Shown in pieces: positions 25,035 through 43,032 of a stretch of DNA of 64,000 nt. The position numbers and the translations under genes are program-made. The notes below the pieces were generated by a model, which did not search any database, was not told the DNA's origin, and saw nothing but the letters and a program-made list of their open reading frames with translations. The DNA comes from Panorpa germanica (taxonomy: Eukaryota; Arthropoda; Insecta; Mecoptera; Panorpidae), in the NCBI GenBank assembly GCA_963678705.1, contig OY783217.1, forward strand, positions 6,882,001 to 6,946,000, written 5' to 3'. How positions within the stretch are numbered: the first letter of the stretch is position 1; each line of letters starts with the position of its first letter.

Positions 25035-25069
25035 TTATCTGATTATAGGTAAAACTACAAGATTATCGT

Positions 25070-25400
25070 GGAGTCGGAAAGGAAGAGAGTCAAGAAGAAA
25101 TAGTAAAGTAAGAGAGTCAAGAGGAAATAATAAAGATAAAGAATAATAAAGCGTTTATGCCTGTAATAGACATAAGTGGAGAAGTGAAAACGAAGAGAGA
25201 AGGCAGGAAGGATAGTGAAAAGATAATAGAGGGTTTGTCGAGAGGAGACAAGGAAGGCAAGAGGTGATAGATGAAGATACAGGCAATAAGGAAGGAGAAG
25301 CAGGAAACGGTGTGAATAAAGGAGGAGTAGGGGACATGAAGAAAGAGGATCAAGAAAAGAAGAAACAGAAAGTACTATTCGAAGTAGTAATAGTCTAGAA
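25070..25400 (+). repeat. Purine-rich strand-asymmetric tract
   Basis: About 300 bases where the plus strand is almost all A and G (aaggaagagagtcaagaaga, ggaaggagaagcaggaaacg). The open frames on the minus strand here follow from that bias. It may be an old coiled-coil ORF of a retroelement; a similar tract lies at 29155-29310. Confidence 0.6.
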
Positions 25401-25795
25401 TAGTTTAAGTTTAGTTTTAACTTTGAGGTTAAATGAAATGCATTAATAAATATAATAATGTAGATTGTAAAGCCGAAAGGCACACACAATTAATATAATA
25501 AATATAATAATAATAATATATCCCATTAATCTCAGTACGCCATTGACTTAAAAGTTTATTATCGTAACTATATTATTTAATTATTTCGTATCTGATAAAT
25601 TACGGTGTTGCTTAATCTTAGATTCTCTTATATCTAATATTTCGAAGGAAAATAAAGTTTCGCTAAAAAATCTGCCTTAGGTAACAAGAAGTTGAAAATT
25701 ACAAAATTCACTTTACAAGTTAATAACTTGTCTAGATATGAGTATGCTTGTTAGATTTTATTCATGAACAACTTTATGAATTACCAAATTTTCAG

Positions 25796-26046
25796 AGGAG
25801 CAATACCCTACCTACAACGTCGTCGTGCTCGCAGACAGGGTAACACACAGCGCAGGGGTGCTTACGAAACATCTTCATGTTCTTCTAAGGCTGTAAGACA
25901 AGTTGATTGCGACACTTGTAATATGAGATATTATGTGACGCGTGTTTTAAATTCTCTTATTTCATTATTTATGAATTTGTTGTAGCAAAGGGAGAGCTTC
26001 AGTTTCAAAACCATCAGAAACGGAGGAATTTAACTGGGGAATATGA
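25796..26046 (+). CDS. Unrecognised spliced 3' gene end (two exons)
   Basis: Exon a runs from acceptor aaattttcag (starts 25796, phase 1) to donor CT/gtaagaca (ends 25892). Exon b runs from acceptor gttgtag (25986) to TGA at 26044-26046. The 93 nt intron joins them in one frame: EQYPTYNVVVLADRV ... HVLLRL-KGRASVSKP ... EEFNWGI stop. The composition is charged and soluble-protein-like, and the splice signals and phases agree. A second frame of exon a is also open (Arg-rich, to 25983) but does not use the splice sites. I do not recognise the family. Upstream exons were not found, so this would be the end of a gene reaching left through repeat-rich introns. Confidence 0.4.
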
Positions 26047-26296
26047 TAAAGCTCCCTAAGTTCGTTTAAAAATATATCTTGAAAGGAAGATAATTAGATT
26101 TATAATGGGATATCATTTATTTATATTTATACATCTTTTAATATGTAAAGAATATATAAAATTGTATCTGTTATATGTATTTAAATATTTTTTTTCTTCT
26201 TTTTAAATTTATTTAACATCAGTCTATGTCCGTTCCTATATATCACAAACGGCATTACACTGTGTTGACAGTTTTGTCGTGTCGTAATTTCGTAAT

Positions 26297-26910
26297 AATG
26301 TCTTAATTTCTATAAAAGTGTACTATATATTGATAAAGTGGGTTACTAGAACCTCAAATGTTTAATTATTTTTTAATACCTCCTTATATGTTAGGAGATA
26401 TTAACAATTAAAAAAGTCATTTTGTCTCTTTAATTATTAAAGGGAGACAACATTGTACACATTCCAAATGCATGTGACATCACAATCGCTGCCAACCTTA
26501 CAGCTCATAAATCTCTGCTATATGTATTTATATATCAAAATATCAAATATTATTTACAGCTATTTCAAGGAACAATAAAATTTCAATATTATGTCTGCCT
26601 TAGCAGGGTTAAATTAAATAAAAACTTATTATTCTTTGATTTGACTTGATTATTTGACTACCAACAGCTACAGAACATTACCACAGCACTGACCTACTCA
26701 ACAAATAACTAACGTTAAAATGCATTTCACATCATACAAATATGGTCGACCATTTCTAGCGCTAAAACTACAATTCAAACTTTTAATGGCTATATCTCCC
26801 TCAACATTTAGATATTTAACAAAATAAAAACGCTAATACACATTTATTAACATCAATTTCAATCAACAATTGAAAAATCGACCACTAAAAAATGAGGACA
26901 CAGGTCCATT
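26297..26910 (+). mobile_element. Family A element, left end truncated
   Basis: Matches 24145-24768 nearly base for base from atgtcttaatttctataaaa to gaggacacaggtccatt, but lacks the first terminus. Confidence 0.88.
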
Positions 26911-26940
26911 ATTCCATAGTGAGATCTACACCTTCGGCTA
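26911..26940. mobile_element. Family F fragment
   Basis: attccatagtgagatctaca resembles the right end of the 17685-17846 element. It abuts the end of the family A copy exactly, suggesting that one inserted into the other. Confidence 0.4.
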
Positions 26941-27959
26941 TCTTATATTCGTAGTACACTCAGCTATACTTTTGAATAAGACTATTAGTGAACAACTACT
27001 GGGTGCGGAACATAACATCCTTTTTTAAAAAGCGCGCCATTCAGTCGGTTGATGTCGGAGCGGACAATAAAGCTTTGTCCCTTAATATGTTTTGTACCTT
27101 AATATTTTGTATGTAAAATAAATCTCACCTACGAGATACGGAATTTCATTCTCATTAACTAAAGTAGACTCTCTTGTCGTTGCATAGCTATTGCTGTAAG
27201 AGTATTTACGTATGTATTTATTATTAAGAATTAAACATTTAGCCAAGTAAACTAATCCAAGAAATGGGTTTATCGTTGTTCTCCCACAATGTAAGGGTAA
27301 CGGGTATAAGCCGTTGTTGATATTTATTCGATTTCTAATGTTATTTTAAGTCAATTACTTGAAACGATTTAGATTTCCTTGAGACTGTTTAAACCCTGTA
27401 TTACATTGACTATATAGTTGTGTTTGTTCAAGAGGGAGGAAGTGGGGGTGGTATTATTCGTACGATACACACCCATACAGATAAATCTTCATTTTAAAAT
27501 AAAATATTTATGTATTATGGTTTGAAATCCTTTTGGGTTGTTCGAAAACAATCCAGTATCTACAGTTAGTTATTAGCAGAAGTTTTGCGGTTTGGTTTCG
27601 GGTTTTGGGGTTTAGATTTCATACAGCGGACCAACAGAATTTTAAACGGTATCTAGATACGAGTATTATACGGAGTGTATTATTTTAATATGAGATCTTA
27701 CAGTCTGTAGAGACCTTAGCAACAACAATATGCGACATGTTTTTTGTTTCACTCACACTTGTATAGCATCGAAAAAACACCAACGTTAAATAATTTAAAT
27801 TTAAAAAAATCATATTAGTTTTAGAAAACTGTCATCGGATCGGATTGCAGTTGGGTTTTATTTTATTATGTAAAAGAGTTACACCTGTATTTAAATTTTA
27901 ATGTAAAGGTGTAATCAGTTTTTTGTGTGTTTTCCTGAAAAATTGTTGCTCCCAAAAAC
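26941..27959. other. Gene-free sequence
   Basis: No supported feature. Confidence 0.6.
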
Positions 27960-28150
27960 ACAGTAAACAATTTGGTGAAGTGTCCCTTTTTGTGACGTTT
28001 CTTTCACTAATGCACTTCGATTATAGTTCGCATCAACTTTATCTTCATTTGTATTCCAGCAGGTGGAATGGTTTCGCCATTTGTAGCCGATAAAATAGAT
28101 ATTTCATATGATGGCAAAGTAACAAAATAATAAAGTCCAAAATGTTTCCT
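27960..28150 (-). repeat. Dispersed repeat H, copy 1
   Basis: Shares cagtaaacaatttg, ttatagttcgcatcaacttt, atcttcatttgt and gtttcgccatttgtagccga with 30931-31146. On the minus strand both read NGET.PP.G.QMKIKLMRT. Confidence 0.7.
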
Positions 28151-28207
28151 GAGAAGGAGCAATACAGAGATGAAAAAACACTCTCTAAACGCCTCTTTCT
28201 TAAACTA

Positions 28208-28345
28208 AGCTGCACTGCGAAAAAGAATATGCGGAAATAGAATCATAAGAGTGCCGATTTAAAAGTCGCACAGAAAAATTTAAAGTTTGATGACAAAATT
28301 TGCGGTGTGGATTTTTTCCAAGCGATTATCTTTCGCAGTGTGGCT
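28208..28345. mobile_element. Family G inverted-repeat element, 138 bp
   Basis: The ends agctgcactgcgaaaaagaa and, as reverse complement of the right end, agccacactgcgaaagataa are inverted repeats. No coding capacity. Confidence 0.75.
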
Positions 28346-28643
28346 CTAGTCTAAGACAGAGTTATCTAAAGCATTTTTTCGATACATATATCACTTGCTC
28401 CGTCGTTTACGCTGTAGTAATCTAATTATAATTGCTTGCCTTGCAATCATTCTGATTATTTATTACTTATTATCTAACAGTACTACTTTTTGTTCAGCAA
28501 AACTTAAACACATATCTAATTTATTCACCTAATTTAATTATTTTAATTTTTTCTGTACGTAAATTATTTCTAACTTTAATGTAACGACCGTTACTATGCA
28601 TAGTCTGATATATATTATGTCTATATGCCATTAAATCAACAGA

Positions 28644-29015
28644 TTGGTTCTTGCGGTTTCTATGCTTATGTTTTTTACGACTATGTTTCTCTTTTATAGA
28701 CAATTAATTTTTGGAATCTCTTTTCACTTATCAGGCCGCACCGTTTCCAAAGTATCTTACTATGCCTTTTGCCGTTCTCCAGGATTTTGTAAAGTAATAA
28801 ATAGAGAATGTATCGGGTTAGGTTTCGGTTTACGCGCAGTAGTTCAGATGTGCCGTAGGGTTTGTTTTTATCAGAGAGTCACGTTTTACGACGCTGCCGC
28901 ACATTATATATTAAAGCCAAAGTTTGGAAATGGTCCAGCTACAAATTTATATTACCACCAATACCATTATCTTTATGATTATGTTATGTGTTCGGAAGAG
29001 AATATTACACTTTAA
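28644..29015 (+). other. Unassigned open reading frame of 123 codons
   Basis: A long open frame for DNA this AT-rich, in a local GC-richer patch, with several Cys and aromatic residues in its second half (SGRTVSKVSYYAFCRSPGF). A possible acceptor (cttatcag) precedes the GC-richer part near 28735. I recognise no domain. It may be an exon, a transposon remnant or chance. Confidence 0.2.
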
Positions 29016-29154
29016 ACATCAGACATTATTTTAAATGATATTAAAATTGTTACTGCTCTGTGCGAAAAAGAAATGAACATTTATAAACCTAGCACCTGGA
29101 ATCGGTGTACGATTTATACAAAATTATTGTAGACAATTTTTTAAGTACATGGAT

Positions 29155-29310
29155 AGAAAAGGATAAAAAATGGAGAAGAAAGAATAAAGCAGAGGAACAG
29201 GACACAGTAGCTACAGTGAATGGTGGAGTCGATAGAACGGAGAAGAAATAAAAGAGAAAGTAATAAAAATGGAAGTAGAAAAAAGGAAGAAGTAGTGGAC
29301 GGAGATAAGA
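29155..29310 (+). repeat. Purine-rich tract, second
   Basis: aatggagaagaaagaataaa and gaaaaaaggaagaagtagtg; same base bias as 25070-25400. Confidence 0.5.
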
Positions 29311-29517
29311 ATTTTCGAATGAGAATCATGGGAAAAATAGAGATACTTAAATTAAAGATTTCCACCATTAAAATATTAACATAATATAATTTGAATAAGT
29401 AACCTTATTAGTTATTTTAGTCTAGGTAATATATCTAAGTTATTATATGAAAATAAATGCCTTCCCTTTATAAACATACCTAAATAATAAAATTACTAAA
29501 ACTACTAAAATATTAGG

Positions 29518-29735
29518 TATAGTTCAAATTACGAGAGTTCGGCGGCGACTCATACTTAAAACAAGTTGTGGGGTATAAACTGTCGATATAACTAAAAAGC
29601 ACTGACTCACTTATTTTTCTATAATGTATATAGAAACGAATAAGATAAAATTCATTATCGTATTATAGATTTATACCGCTCTTATAACCTCTTTTAAGTA
29701 TAAGTCGCTGCCGAACTATCGTGATTTTGACTATA
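29518..29735. mobile_element. Family C inverted-repeat element, reference copy (218 bp)
   Basis: ~45 bp inverted ends: tatagttcaaattacgagag then ggcggcgactcatacttaaa at the left, and the matching reverse complement at the right (ttaagtataagtcgctgccg). No coding capacity. Confidence 0.85.
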
Positions 29736-29799
29736 ATATTAAATATTAATATAAATAAACATGCAAAATTAAGGAGCTGTATTTCAATTTAATTACTAA

Positions 29800-30370
29800 A
29801 AATAATACCATCAAATTTACAAAAGAAATTGGCAAAAGAATCTATAAATTTGGAAATTAAGATGAAAGTGAAATTACCTACATATCAAATATTTAGTAGA
29901 ATCAAAAAATTGAACTCATTCTGACAAAAGTCAGCTAAAAGGAATGGATTATTATATGTTTCAACCAAATTTAAGTAAGAAAAGATGGTTCAGAAATAAG
30001 TCCCGCAAAATTATATCAACTTTAATCAGAATCAAAAGTAATCATTGTAAAACTCCAGCTCACCTGTATAAAATTAATATTAAATCTGATGATAAATGCC
30101 TATGTGACGAATTAGGAACTTTAGATCATATTATATTTGAATGAATAAATTATAATATACAAAGATCAAAATTCAATAGTGAAATATTAGTTAAGATTAA
30201 AACTTTCGCAGATAATACTAAATTTTTGTTAAGTGATTCAAAATTAATTAGTGAGTTATTTAAATATTTGGATAATATTTATATAGAATTATAAATATCA
30301 TCTTAAATACATATAAAAAATGTTTGGTGTAAATGTTCGAATAAATGACAAAGGCAAATATATAATTAAA
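29800..30370 (+). mobile_element. LINE (non-LTR retrotransposon) 3' fragment
   Basis: A frame from 29944 reads KSRKIISTLIRIKSNHCKTP, AHLYKIN and CLCDELGTLDHIIFE. This is the Cys-His region after the reverse transcriptase in jockey/I/R1-type LINEs (pattern R..NHC....HLYKI...C.C....T..HI.FEC). The final Cys is replaced by a stop, after which the frame continues LVKIKTFADNTKF. An A-rich end follows near 30330-30380. The enzyme part upstream is missing: a typical 5'-truncated dead copy. Confidence 0.7.
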
Positions 30371-30930
30371 AAAAATATATTTAAATAAATAATTGCAAGT
30401 AAATTTTTGATTCTCATCTAAACGACCAAACAATTTGGCCGCAACTTTTCTGCGAATGATTTACAACCAATGCATGTGCAAAGTTGCCAATGTAAATGCA
30501 ATATTTCAACAAGACGATCTTTTTGAGAAAAACATAACCAGTGAGAACGCGCTTATATATATGCACAAATGTTTTTAATTATTATCCATTGTGCTGACAA
30601 TTAATATTGTTACAGTTACTTGCAGATCACAAAAACATCTTAACTGACAGTTTGGTACATTTTACGGCGTAGGCATATTCTAATGACCATAAGAAGTAAC
30701 TGAAATAAATAAAATCACGCACCCTTGTTAAAGTAAAGGCATCCCTTGTTCTTTTCAGCAGTAGATAATAATTAAGGTAAGATTGTTAAAAACTGCGTTC
30801 CTGAATGAAGAAAGGAATAATAATAAGAAGGCGTGAAGTCTTTAGTCGGAGAGCTGATAACTCTTTCCGAAAGAGAAACCGCTATCCTCTTCGAAGGTAA
30901 CTCATTGAAAATACTGGTTACACATATATC

Positions 30931-31146
30931 CCAGTAAACAATTTGAGGAGTGTCCTGTTTTGTGACGTTTCTATCACTATTGCACTTCAATCATAGTTCG
31001 CATCAACTTTATCTTCATTTGTGTCCCGACAGGTGGTGTGGTTTCGCCATTTTTAGCCGAAACTACACTATAAATGAACTCTTTCATTGCAAAAAAATCA
31101 TACGCATTTTCAATATGATGGCAAAGTGACTCCAAAATATTTACTG
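30931..31146 (-). repeat. Dispersed repeat H, copy 2
   Basis: Second copy of the 27960-28150 repeat. Here the minus-strand frame is open for 61 codons (SLCHHIENAYDFFAMKEF, then NGETTPPVGTQMKIKLMRT), suggesting the repeat derives from a protein-coding element. Family not recognised. Confidence 0.65.
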
Positions 31147-33958
31147 GAATACGAATAACCATATGTTAATAAATGCATGCAATATTCATATTTGTATATC
31201 AATATCTTGCTTTTATTTTAAATTAATGTTAGATTTAAGATTTCTTTGTCTTAATTCATTTATATCTTATACCTAGTTGTTTCATATACACTGCTCTCTG
31301 TGGGCAAACCATAATATTTCTTATGTAAACATTCTTTGTTTTACGATTCACTTCTACTAGGGTTGGACACTACGTATTTGGTCCTAATTCGTTCTTATCG
31401 CTTCAACACTCAAACCTACAGCACGCTTAACCTTTTGGTGCATATTCATAAAATAATAAATACACATATTTTATTTTATAACTGAAACTGCGAGTTACAT
31501 TTACTTAGTGTCGTAACTAATATTCTTATTAACTAAAATATTTAATCAATTTATATGTAATTCAATAGTGTAGTTTAAAATAAATGTAATCTAAAAAAGT
31601 TCTGATGTTTTGCTGTGTGTCTTGATATAAATAAAAAATTGCTATTAATTAGTTAATAGCTAAAAGGTCCTTCATAATCAAATTGTGCGCCCACTAAGCT
31701 ATTGAAAGAAACTGAGCGACATTTGCCGTTCGAGAACTTGGATACCGCCTATAGATCTCTATAAGGTCCAATCTCCGTAACCACCATACAGATGCCACTA
31801 TAACCGTAGTGGTTACTGCATATGAACTATTTTGCACTCTGTTATACATAAAACCGTAACGAAGGAATACTACTAGTAGTGTAGAAAGAAACCTTTGTTA
31901 AATGAGGCTGGGATATTCGTCGTCACTTCCTGGAGTACATTTCCATTTCTTCTTGTTAGCGATGTCAACCATATGAAATATGAACATGGACTCCCAGCGT
32001 GGAACAGCAGGACAAAAGCACTTCGCCATGACTTAATTAACGACTCATCTGGCAGAGAAAATATAATTAGAGTAGGAACATTATTCATTTAATTTAATGA
32101 AGTACGTTTATTTTTTTGTTTTAATGACTTTAAGACAATTTTTATAATTTTAATTTAATTCTCTAAACAAAATTATAAAGAAGAAGAATGTTTTGTTGAC
32201 AAAGAAATTCTTATGTAAAAGTTATAAATGGTTTTGTTGAAAATACTCATATAATTAAAACTGAAATAATGGTTCTAGACAAAAGGGAAATGTCAAACGT
32301 TATTTTTAATATCGTTGTTAAGTTTTCTTCTGCATCAAGTTATTTAACAATTATGTTTTTCTTATTTGCGTAACTTTGATCTTTGTATCTTACACGAGAA
32401 TATTTAAAAATTCAATTGGGTTGACTTTTATTTTTTATCGAATGTTTGAAACAACATTATTAAAAAGAACATTATTAACCGCGAAAAAAATAATATTTCC
32501 GTCGCGAAAAAAATAACATTTTCAATTTTAATTCTATCGCTAATTAATATATGTATATTTTTTGCGCCCCTAATGACCCTTAAACAAAAAGCAATCATTG
32601 GATTATATGAATGGCATATTCTATTACCTGCAATATACATTGTAAGCAGTAATAATTGACGAGAAATAAAATTTTATATTGGAAGTTTTATAAAAGTTAA
32701 CAAGCACAAAGATGACAAATATTAATGATGATAAACTAAGGTACATGAATACCTTAAAAGACGCAGTGATTCAAGTGGGATTTCTAAAGAGCGAGGCGCG
32801 AGATTCAAATAGATATATTGTAATGAATTTTTCTACTTGGGTTGTTGCGCGAGAATGCGAAGCGTCTACAAGAGTGGGAGCCCGGGCGGTTGCCCTGCTT
32901 GCCACCCCTTAAGGCCGCCTCTGTCAATAGCATAAACAAATAATCTAGCAATAATGTATTTGACAAATAATATGTTACCACCAATATTCTCAAATCGAAC
33001 TGAATAATGTATTTACTTTAAAAAATTGAATAATTGATTAGTGGACAGAACATACACATTTACATACAAAATACTCGTACACCCGTGTTAAAACAAACAT
33101 AACAAGTTCAATTTAGCAAAGTACTATTCATGCAAAACCAATACAACAGCAGGCAGTAAATGAAGCGATTATTCAATGAGTGATTGGCCAACCAGTAACC
33201 TACACCGCGGTCAAACTGTCACAGCAATCACAATAAATTATAACGAACAAGTGAAAACATTGGCCAAGTTAAATGCATTTAACTTTAAAAAAATGTGATA
33301 TACCGGAAAAAAGTATATGTAGTAATTTGCCGCTTAATACATTTATATAATATTTCTGCTACATAACTGTTACATAAAAGTAACATTTGTGTGTATTCTC
33401 ATCAGAACAATACAAAAATTCATAAAGTCTGTTGACAGCATGTGCTTATAGTTTAGTTTTCAAACTGATATACGTGTAGAAAACAGAACAGTTTAATTTA
33501 TATTTAAAGCGCTATATTAGTTTCAGTATTTTAACATGAAGTTAAATTTTAAACACAATATTTGTTTAATAGAATGTTTAAACTAAATGAAAAAGTTTCA
33601 TATCAGAGCAGATTCTAACAGTAGAAATTGTTTTTCAATTCGCAAAACTTTATACACATAGTTCAAATAAGTTTTATACTGTAGAAAAAATTAATTAGAA
33701 CTTGTCATGAAAAATACAGAACACACAGAGATACAAATATATGTTATAATCCCAAAAATAATAAATATATACTTCATAAATTCTATTTTAATATCAAAAT
33801 TATAAAACTTAATTACATTGAACAACAAATACACATGTTTAAAGCTATGTCAGATGCCACACCTACCCTTATGTCGGTATTTATATAAAAATAAGTAAAT
33901 TTATAACATAATGACAGATATTTTTTAATTTATTATAATTATTTATAATATTCTTACC
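31147..33958. other. Gene-free sequence with GC-richer patch
   Basis: A patch at 31880-32090 is open on both strands without a recognised domain. The transposon end at 32877 lies here. Confidence 0.5.
32877..32926 (-). mobile_element. DNA-transposon terminus relic (CAGAGGCGG type)
   Basis: On the minus strand: cagaggcggccttaaggggt then gcaagcagggcaaccgcccg. This GC-rich start is a common animal transposon end and stands out sharply in AT-rich surroundings. Confidence 0.55.
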
Positions 33959-34065
33959 TTTAATTTTTTATTTCTGATGAAAATTAAGCGGACTTAACTC
34001 AAGCACGACTATTTCGTTCGGGACACACACAAACACAACACTTCTCCTTGCGCCATCTTGTTTAT
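33959..34065 (-). promoter_or_regulatory. Possible non-coding first exon
   Basis: On the minus strand, acaagATGGCGcaagg is followed by a short sequence ending at a near-perfect donor, ttaaag/gtaagaat (33958). Another strong donor, catcgg/gtaagt, lies at 34125. No coding exon was found to the left. Confidence 0.25.
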
Positions 34066-34125
34066 TGACAGTTAAGAAGTATTGCCAGATTTATAAAAAA
34101 ATAATTCACTAGAGCATTAACTTAC

Positions 34126-37100
34126 CCGATGAGGTAACTAATAAAAGCATAGTAATAAAAAGCTTTCAAACCATCAAAGCTTAACGGCCTTGACCACCTG
34201 TTATAACATTTTCTTTTTATAAAAGAAAGATTGTTTAATTATATATAATTTAATAACTGCATCATCAAATAATCTTCTTTTTTTACAGTTCATTACGTTA
34301 GCTTAGTTACAATTTAGACATATTATTAGTAGATTCTCACTAGTCTCACCATTTTCAACTCAGAATCTATTTCATCTTCATTTCGAATTCTGTCATTACA
34401 GTTCAACTTATTTTTTAACCAACGCTACACGCACTCTGTAAATAATAATTGTTTGATGTAATTTAAATGCAAGTGGATAACCAAGCAATCTAAAGATTTG
34501 GTCCCGGACCCAGCGTATCATCGTTTAATTAATAACCTCGACTAAAATCAAATCGAATTATTTAGTCCACGATATTTTGTTCTTGTCTATCTTTACAGTC
34601 GTTTGATAAGTTACATCTCAGTAACTCTTTCAGAAACTCTTTAATTAAGTGAAGCAACACTAGCCCTGAAAATAGATGGCGCTAAAGCGTTATACCTGTA
34701 CTCAGTCGCTGGGGCAAATGAAATATTTATAACTGGCGTTATAATTATTATAAAACAATATACAACCGAAATGAGTAGAATGGTGGTGAGCGTACAAGTT
34801 TCTGGTCGTGAGGCCACCATCGGTGCTGATCTTGGTAATAGTAGCAAATATCCTGCATCCTGTATTGTCCTTTGATGTTGTGATGTTCTCGGATGGCAAA
34901 CCAAGGAATTTATTTTGAGCTATTTAAAACACTTGACACGCTTGAATGTTACAAACAGAACCGGAGCCTTAATATATAAATTAAATAAAGGAAACGTAAA
35001 AGTATTAAAAGCTTCTAAAATTCAGCTTTATTTTCTAAATGGTACATTGTATTTACATGTATACTATACATAATACAATTGCAATTTATTTTGTTTATAA
35101 AAGTAGACATTTTTAATAAATATAGTTATTTTATCTTATATATATATATATAAATATATGTATAACTAACTACGTAAAATATTCAATTTAATTTAAAATA
35201 ACAATTTGGTGATTTTTCTGTATTATTTACTTTGTGTTAGTTTATTTTATTTCATTGACTACGTTTACTGCAGCTTGGACCAAATTTACCTAAAACTGTA
35301 AGGTATAATCTAATATTTTGGAATCAATGATTATTTGCGCCAAATGCAATGTCTACATTGAACACTTTCCCGATTACCCAGAACTGTCTAAATCAATACC
35401 GCAGTTTAATTAAAATAATTTCATCAAACACAGTTATGGAACACTTACGTAAAATTTAAATCTATCACTTACATAAACATTATATAAATGTAACATAATT
35501 CAATTTTATTTCAGAAACTTCGATAGCGGGTATTCAAACCAAATAATATATTTCCGGCTGCGAGACGTAGCAAATAAATTAACTATAATATATATTAGGT
35601 GAAATGAATCATTTAAACTATTCTTTTGCAAAAGGCTTCTTTTAGAAAACTTTAACTAATTTAGCAGTAAAGTAGCTTCGTAAGTGCCGATGTTTCAATA
35701 GTAACTGTGGTTTATTGTAATTCTTAGCTCTCTTTTTTGTTTCAGTCGAACATAACTGTAACTTAACCAAGCAAAATATCTGGGTTAAATTTTTCATTAG
35801 TTAACTGCAGTCGGTCTTTGACTAAACTTGAATTGAATAATCTGTTTTTTTAATTAATGTCATAACCATAGTTTAATGAGCTATTGAAAGTCGCCATTAA
35901 ATATATTAACTCAAAGATCTGCATAAAATGCTTGAAGATGAAATTACGAAAACATTAAATCAATAACAAATATAAAAATCCGATCGATATTACAATTCCA
36001 GATAAACAACTAATAATTTTGTTCAAAATGTATACCATAATGTCACTAAATAGTAGATGTTGTGTAGCATTTATGTTTATAAATTTCATGTTTGTTTTTG
36101 TAGGGATATTATAGATGCCTATTTAGAGGTTCAACATTTCATAAAAATGCCAGATTGTTGTTATTATAAAAGAACTCTTTGTATTAAAGTTCACAAATAT
36201 ATATTATTATATATAAATATAGATAAATGTATGAGTAGGTTATACAAATTAGTAATTTTGTTAATTCATTGTATTTTTCTTACATATTATAATGTTAACC
36301 AAATTATGTAGTTTTTTTAAATTTTATTATTAGAAAATTCATGTTTTGTATATTAACTTAAAATATATATTCTGTAAGGTAAAAAACTTAAAAAATATTT
36401 TAATTAGTCTCTTTGATTGGATTTATATTGGAATTAGTTACATTTGTCACACAGAGATAAATACGAATGTAACATGTAATTTAGTCATTGTCAACAATAA
36501 GGTATTTAACAGTAGAATAGGCTCCAAAATAAAGTAAATTTAATTATATATCGCAGATTATTTTCTTTTTTCAAACTTACACGTGCATTAGATGAAAATT
36601 TTTCCTTCTTTTTAAATAAATGACAATTAAATTAAATTGTATGTTACAGTTCATTTTATTTTGTTTTAATTTATTCAGTACTTAGTAAATTTTTTATACT
36701 TAATCTTTGCTGAAAATAGGTAGACAAATAAAGTTTATAAAAAACAGTATTTCCATTACAACGAAATATTTTAACCGGAGATTTTACTGCAAATCTTATT
36801 CTCCGAATGTCTCTTGTAGAAATATTTTTTTTAATAATACCTAATACAAATGTATTAGAGATATTATGTAGAAAGAAATGTTACGTATATGCTACATAAA
36901 AGAATCCAATAGGAAGTACATTAATGTAAAATTTGAAACATTTTCGTTTAATAAGATTTAATTTATAAAGTTATGAAAGCAATTATGATTTACATAATAC
37001 TTTTCAGTAAATATTATTTCATTACTTATTTTCAGCGTTATTTACATTACGAAACATACAATTTAGTATAACTAAAGTAATCCTGCACATTGCACAATAC

Positions 37101-37623
37101 TGTATAAATAATAATCATAATGTAAAATATTATTATTTAAAGATATTTGTTAAAAATTAAAATTATACATTAATAACATCAATAATACATAAATATATTT
37201 GTACTTACTAAAATATCTAAAGAAAACAGTTTGTGCGAATTTTAACTTATATAAATATTCTTACTTAGTTTGGTGCACTTTTTTATAGCAACTACGGCTT
37301 TAAATTACGTAAAATATGGGAAGTATACATGAACAGCATGTTACAAGGAAAACAATGTTTTATATATGTCTTTACTTAACATAAACAAGGAGATATATAT
37401 TATATCGAATAAACAAACATATAATAACAGAACTTAGTTTCCAACTCTAAAATACTTCTTAAACTAATATGTAATACACTGTATAGACAACATTCTAAAA
37501 TATTTGTGAAATAAATATGCATAACTGTAGTTTTTTTTTTGAATTGACTGTTCAACTATTTTACACAATTGCACTAAAATATACACAAATATACATGCAT
37601 CCGTCATATTTCAATTGAATATG
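34126..37623. other. Gene-free sequence left of MTMR10
   Basis: A GC-richer patch at 34641-34910 is open in two minus-strand frames but unrecognised. The right part should include the MTMR10 3'UTR; I could not fix its polyadenylation signal. Confidence 0.5.

Positions 37624-43032
<5,409 letters not shown>

Noticed and set aside
25055-25489. 144-codon minus-strand open frame, Leu/Ser/Phe-rich
   Set aside because: It is the complement of the purine-rich tract, with several overlapping open frames and no domain.
31735-31825. Stem gtaaccac/gtggttac as a structured RNA
   Set aside because: Only eight pairs with a long loop; not distinguishable from chance.
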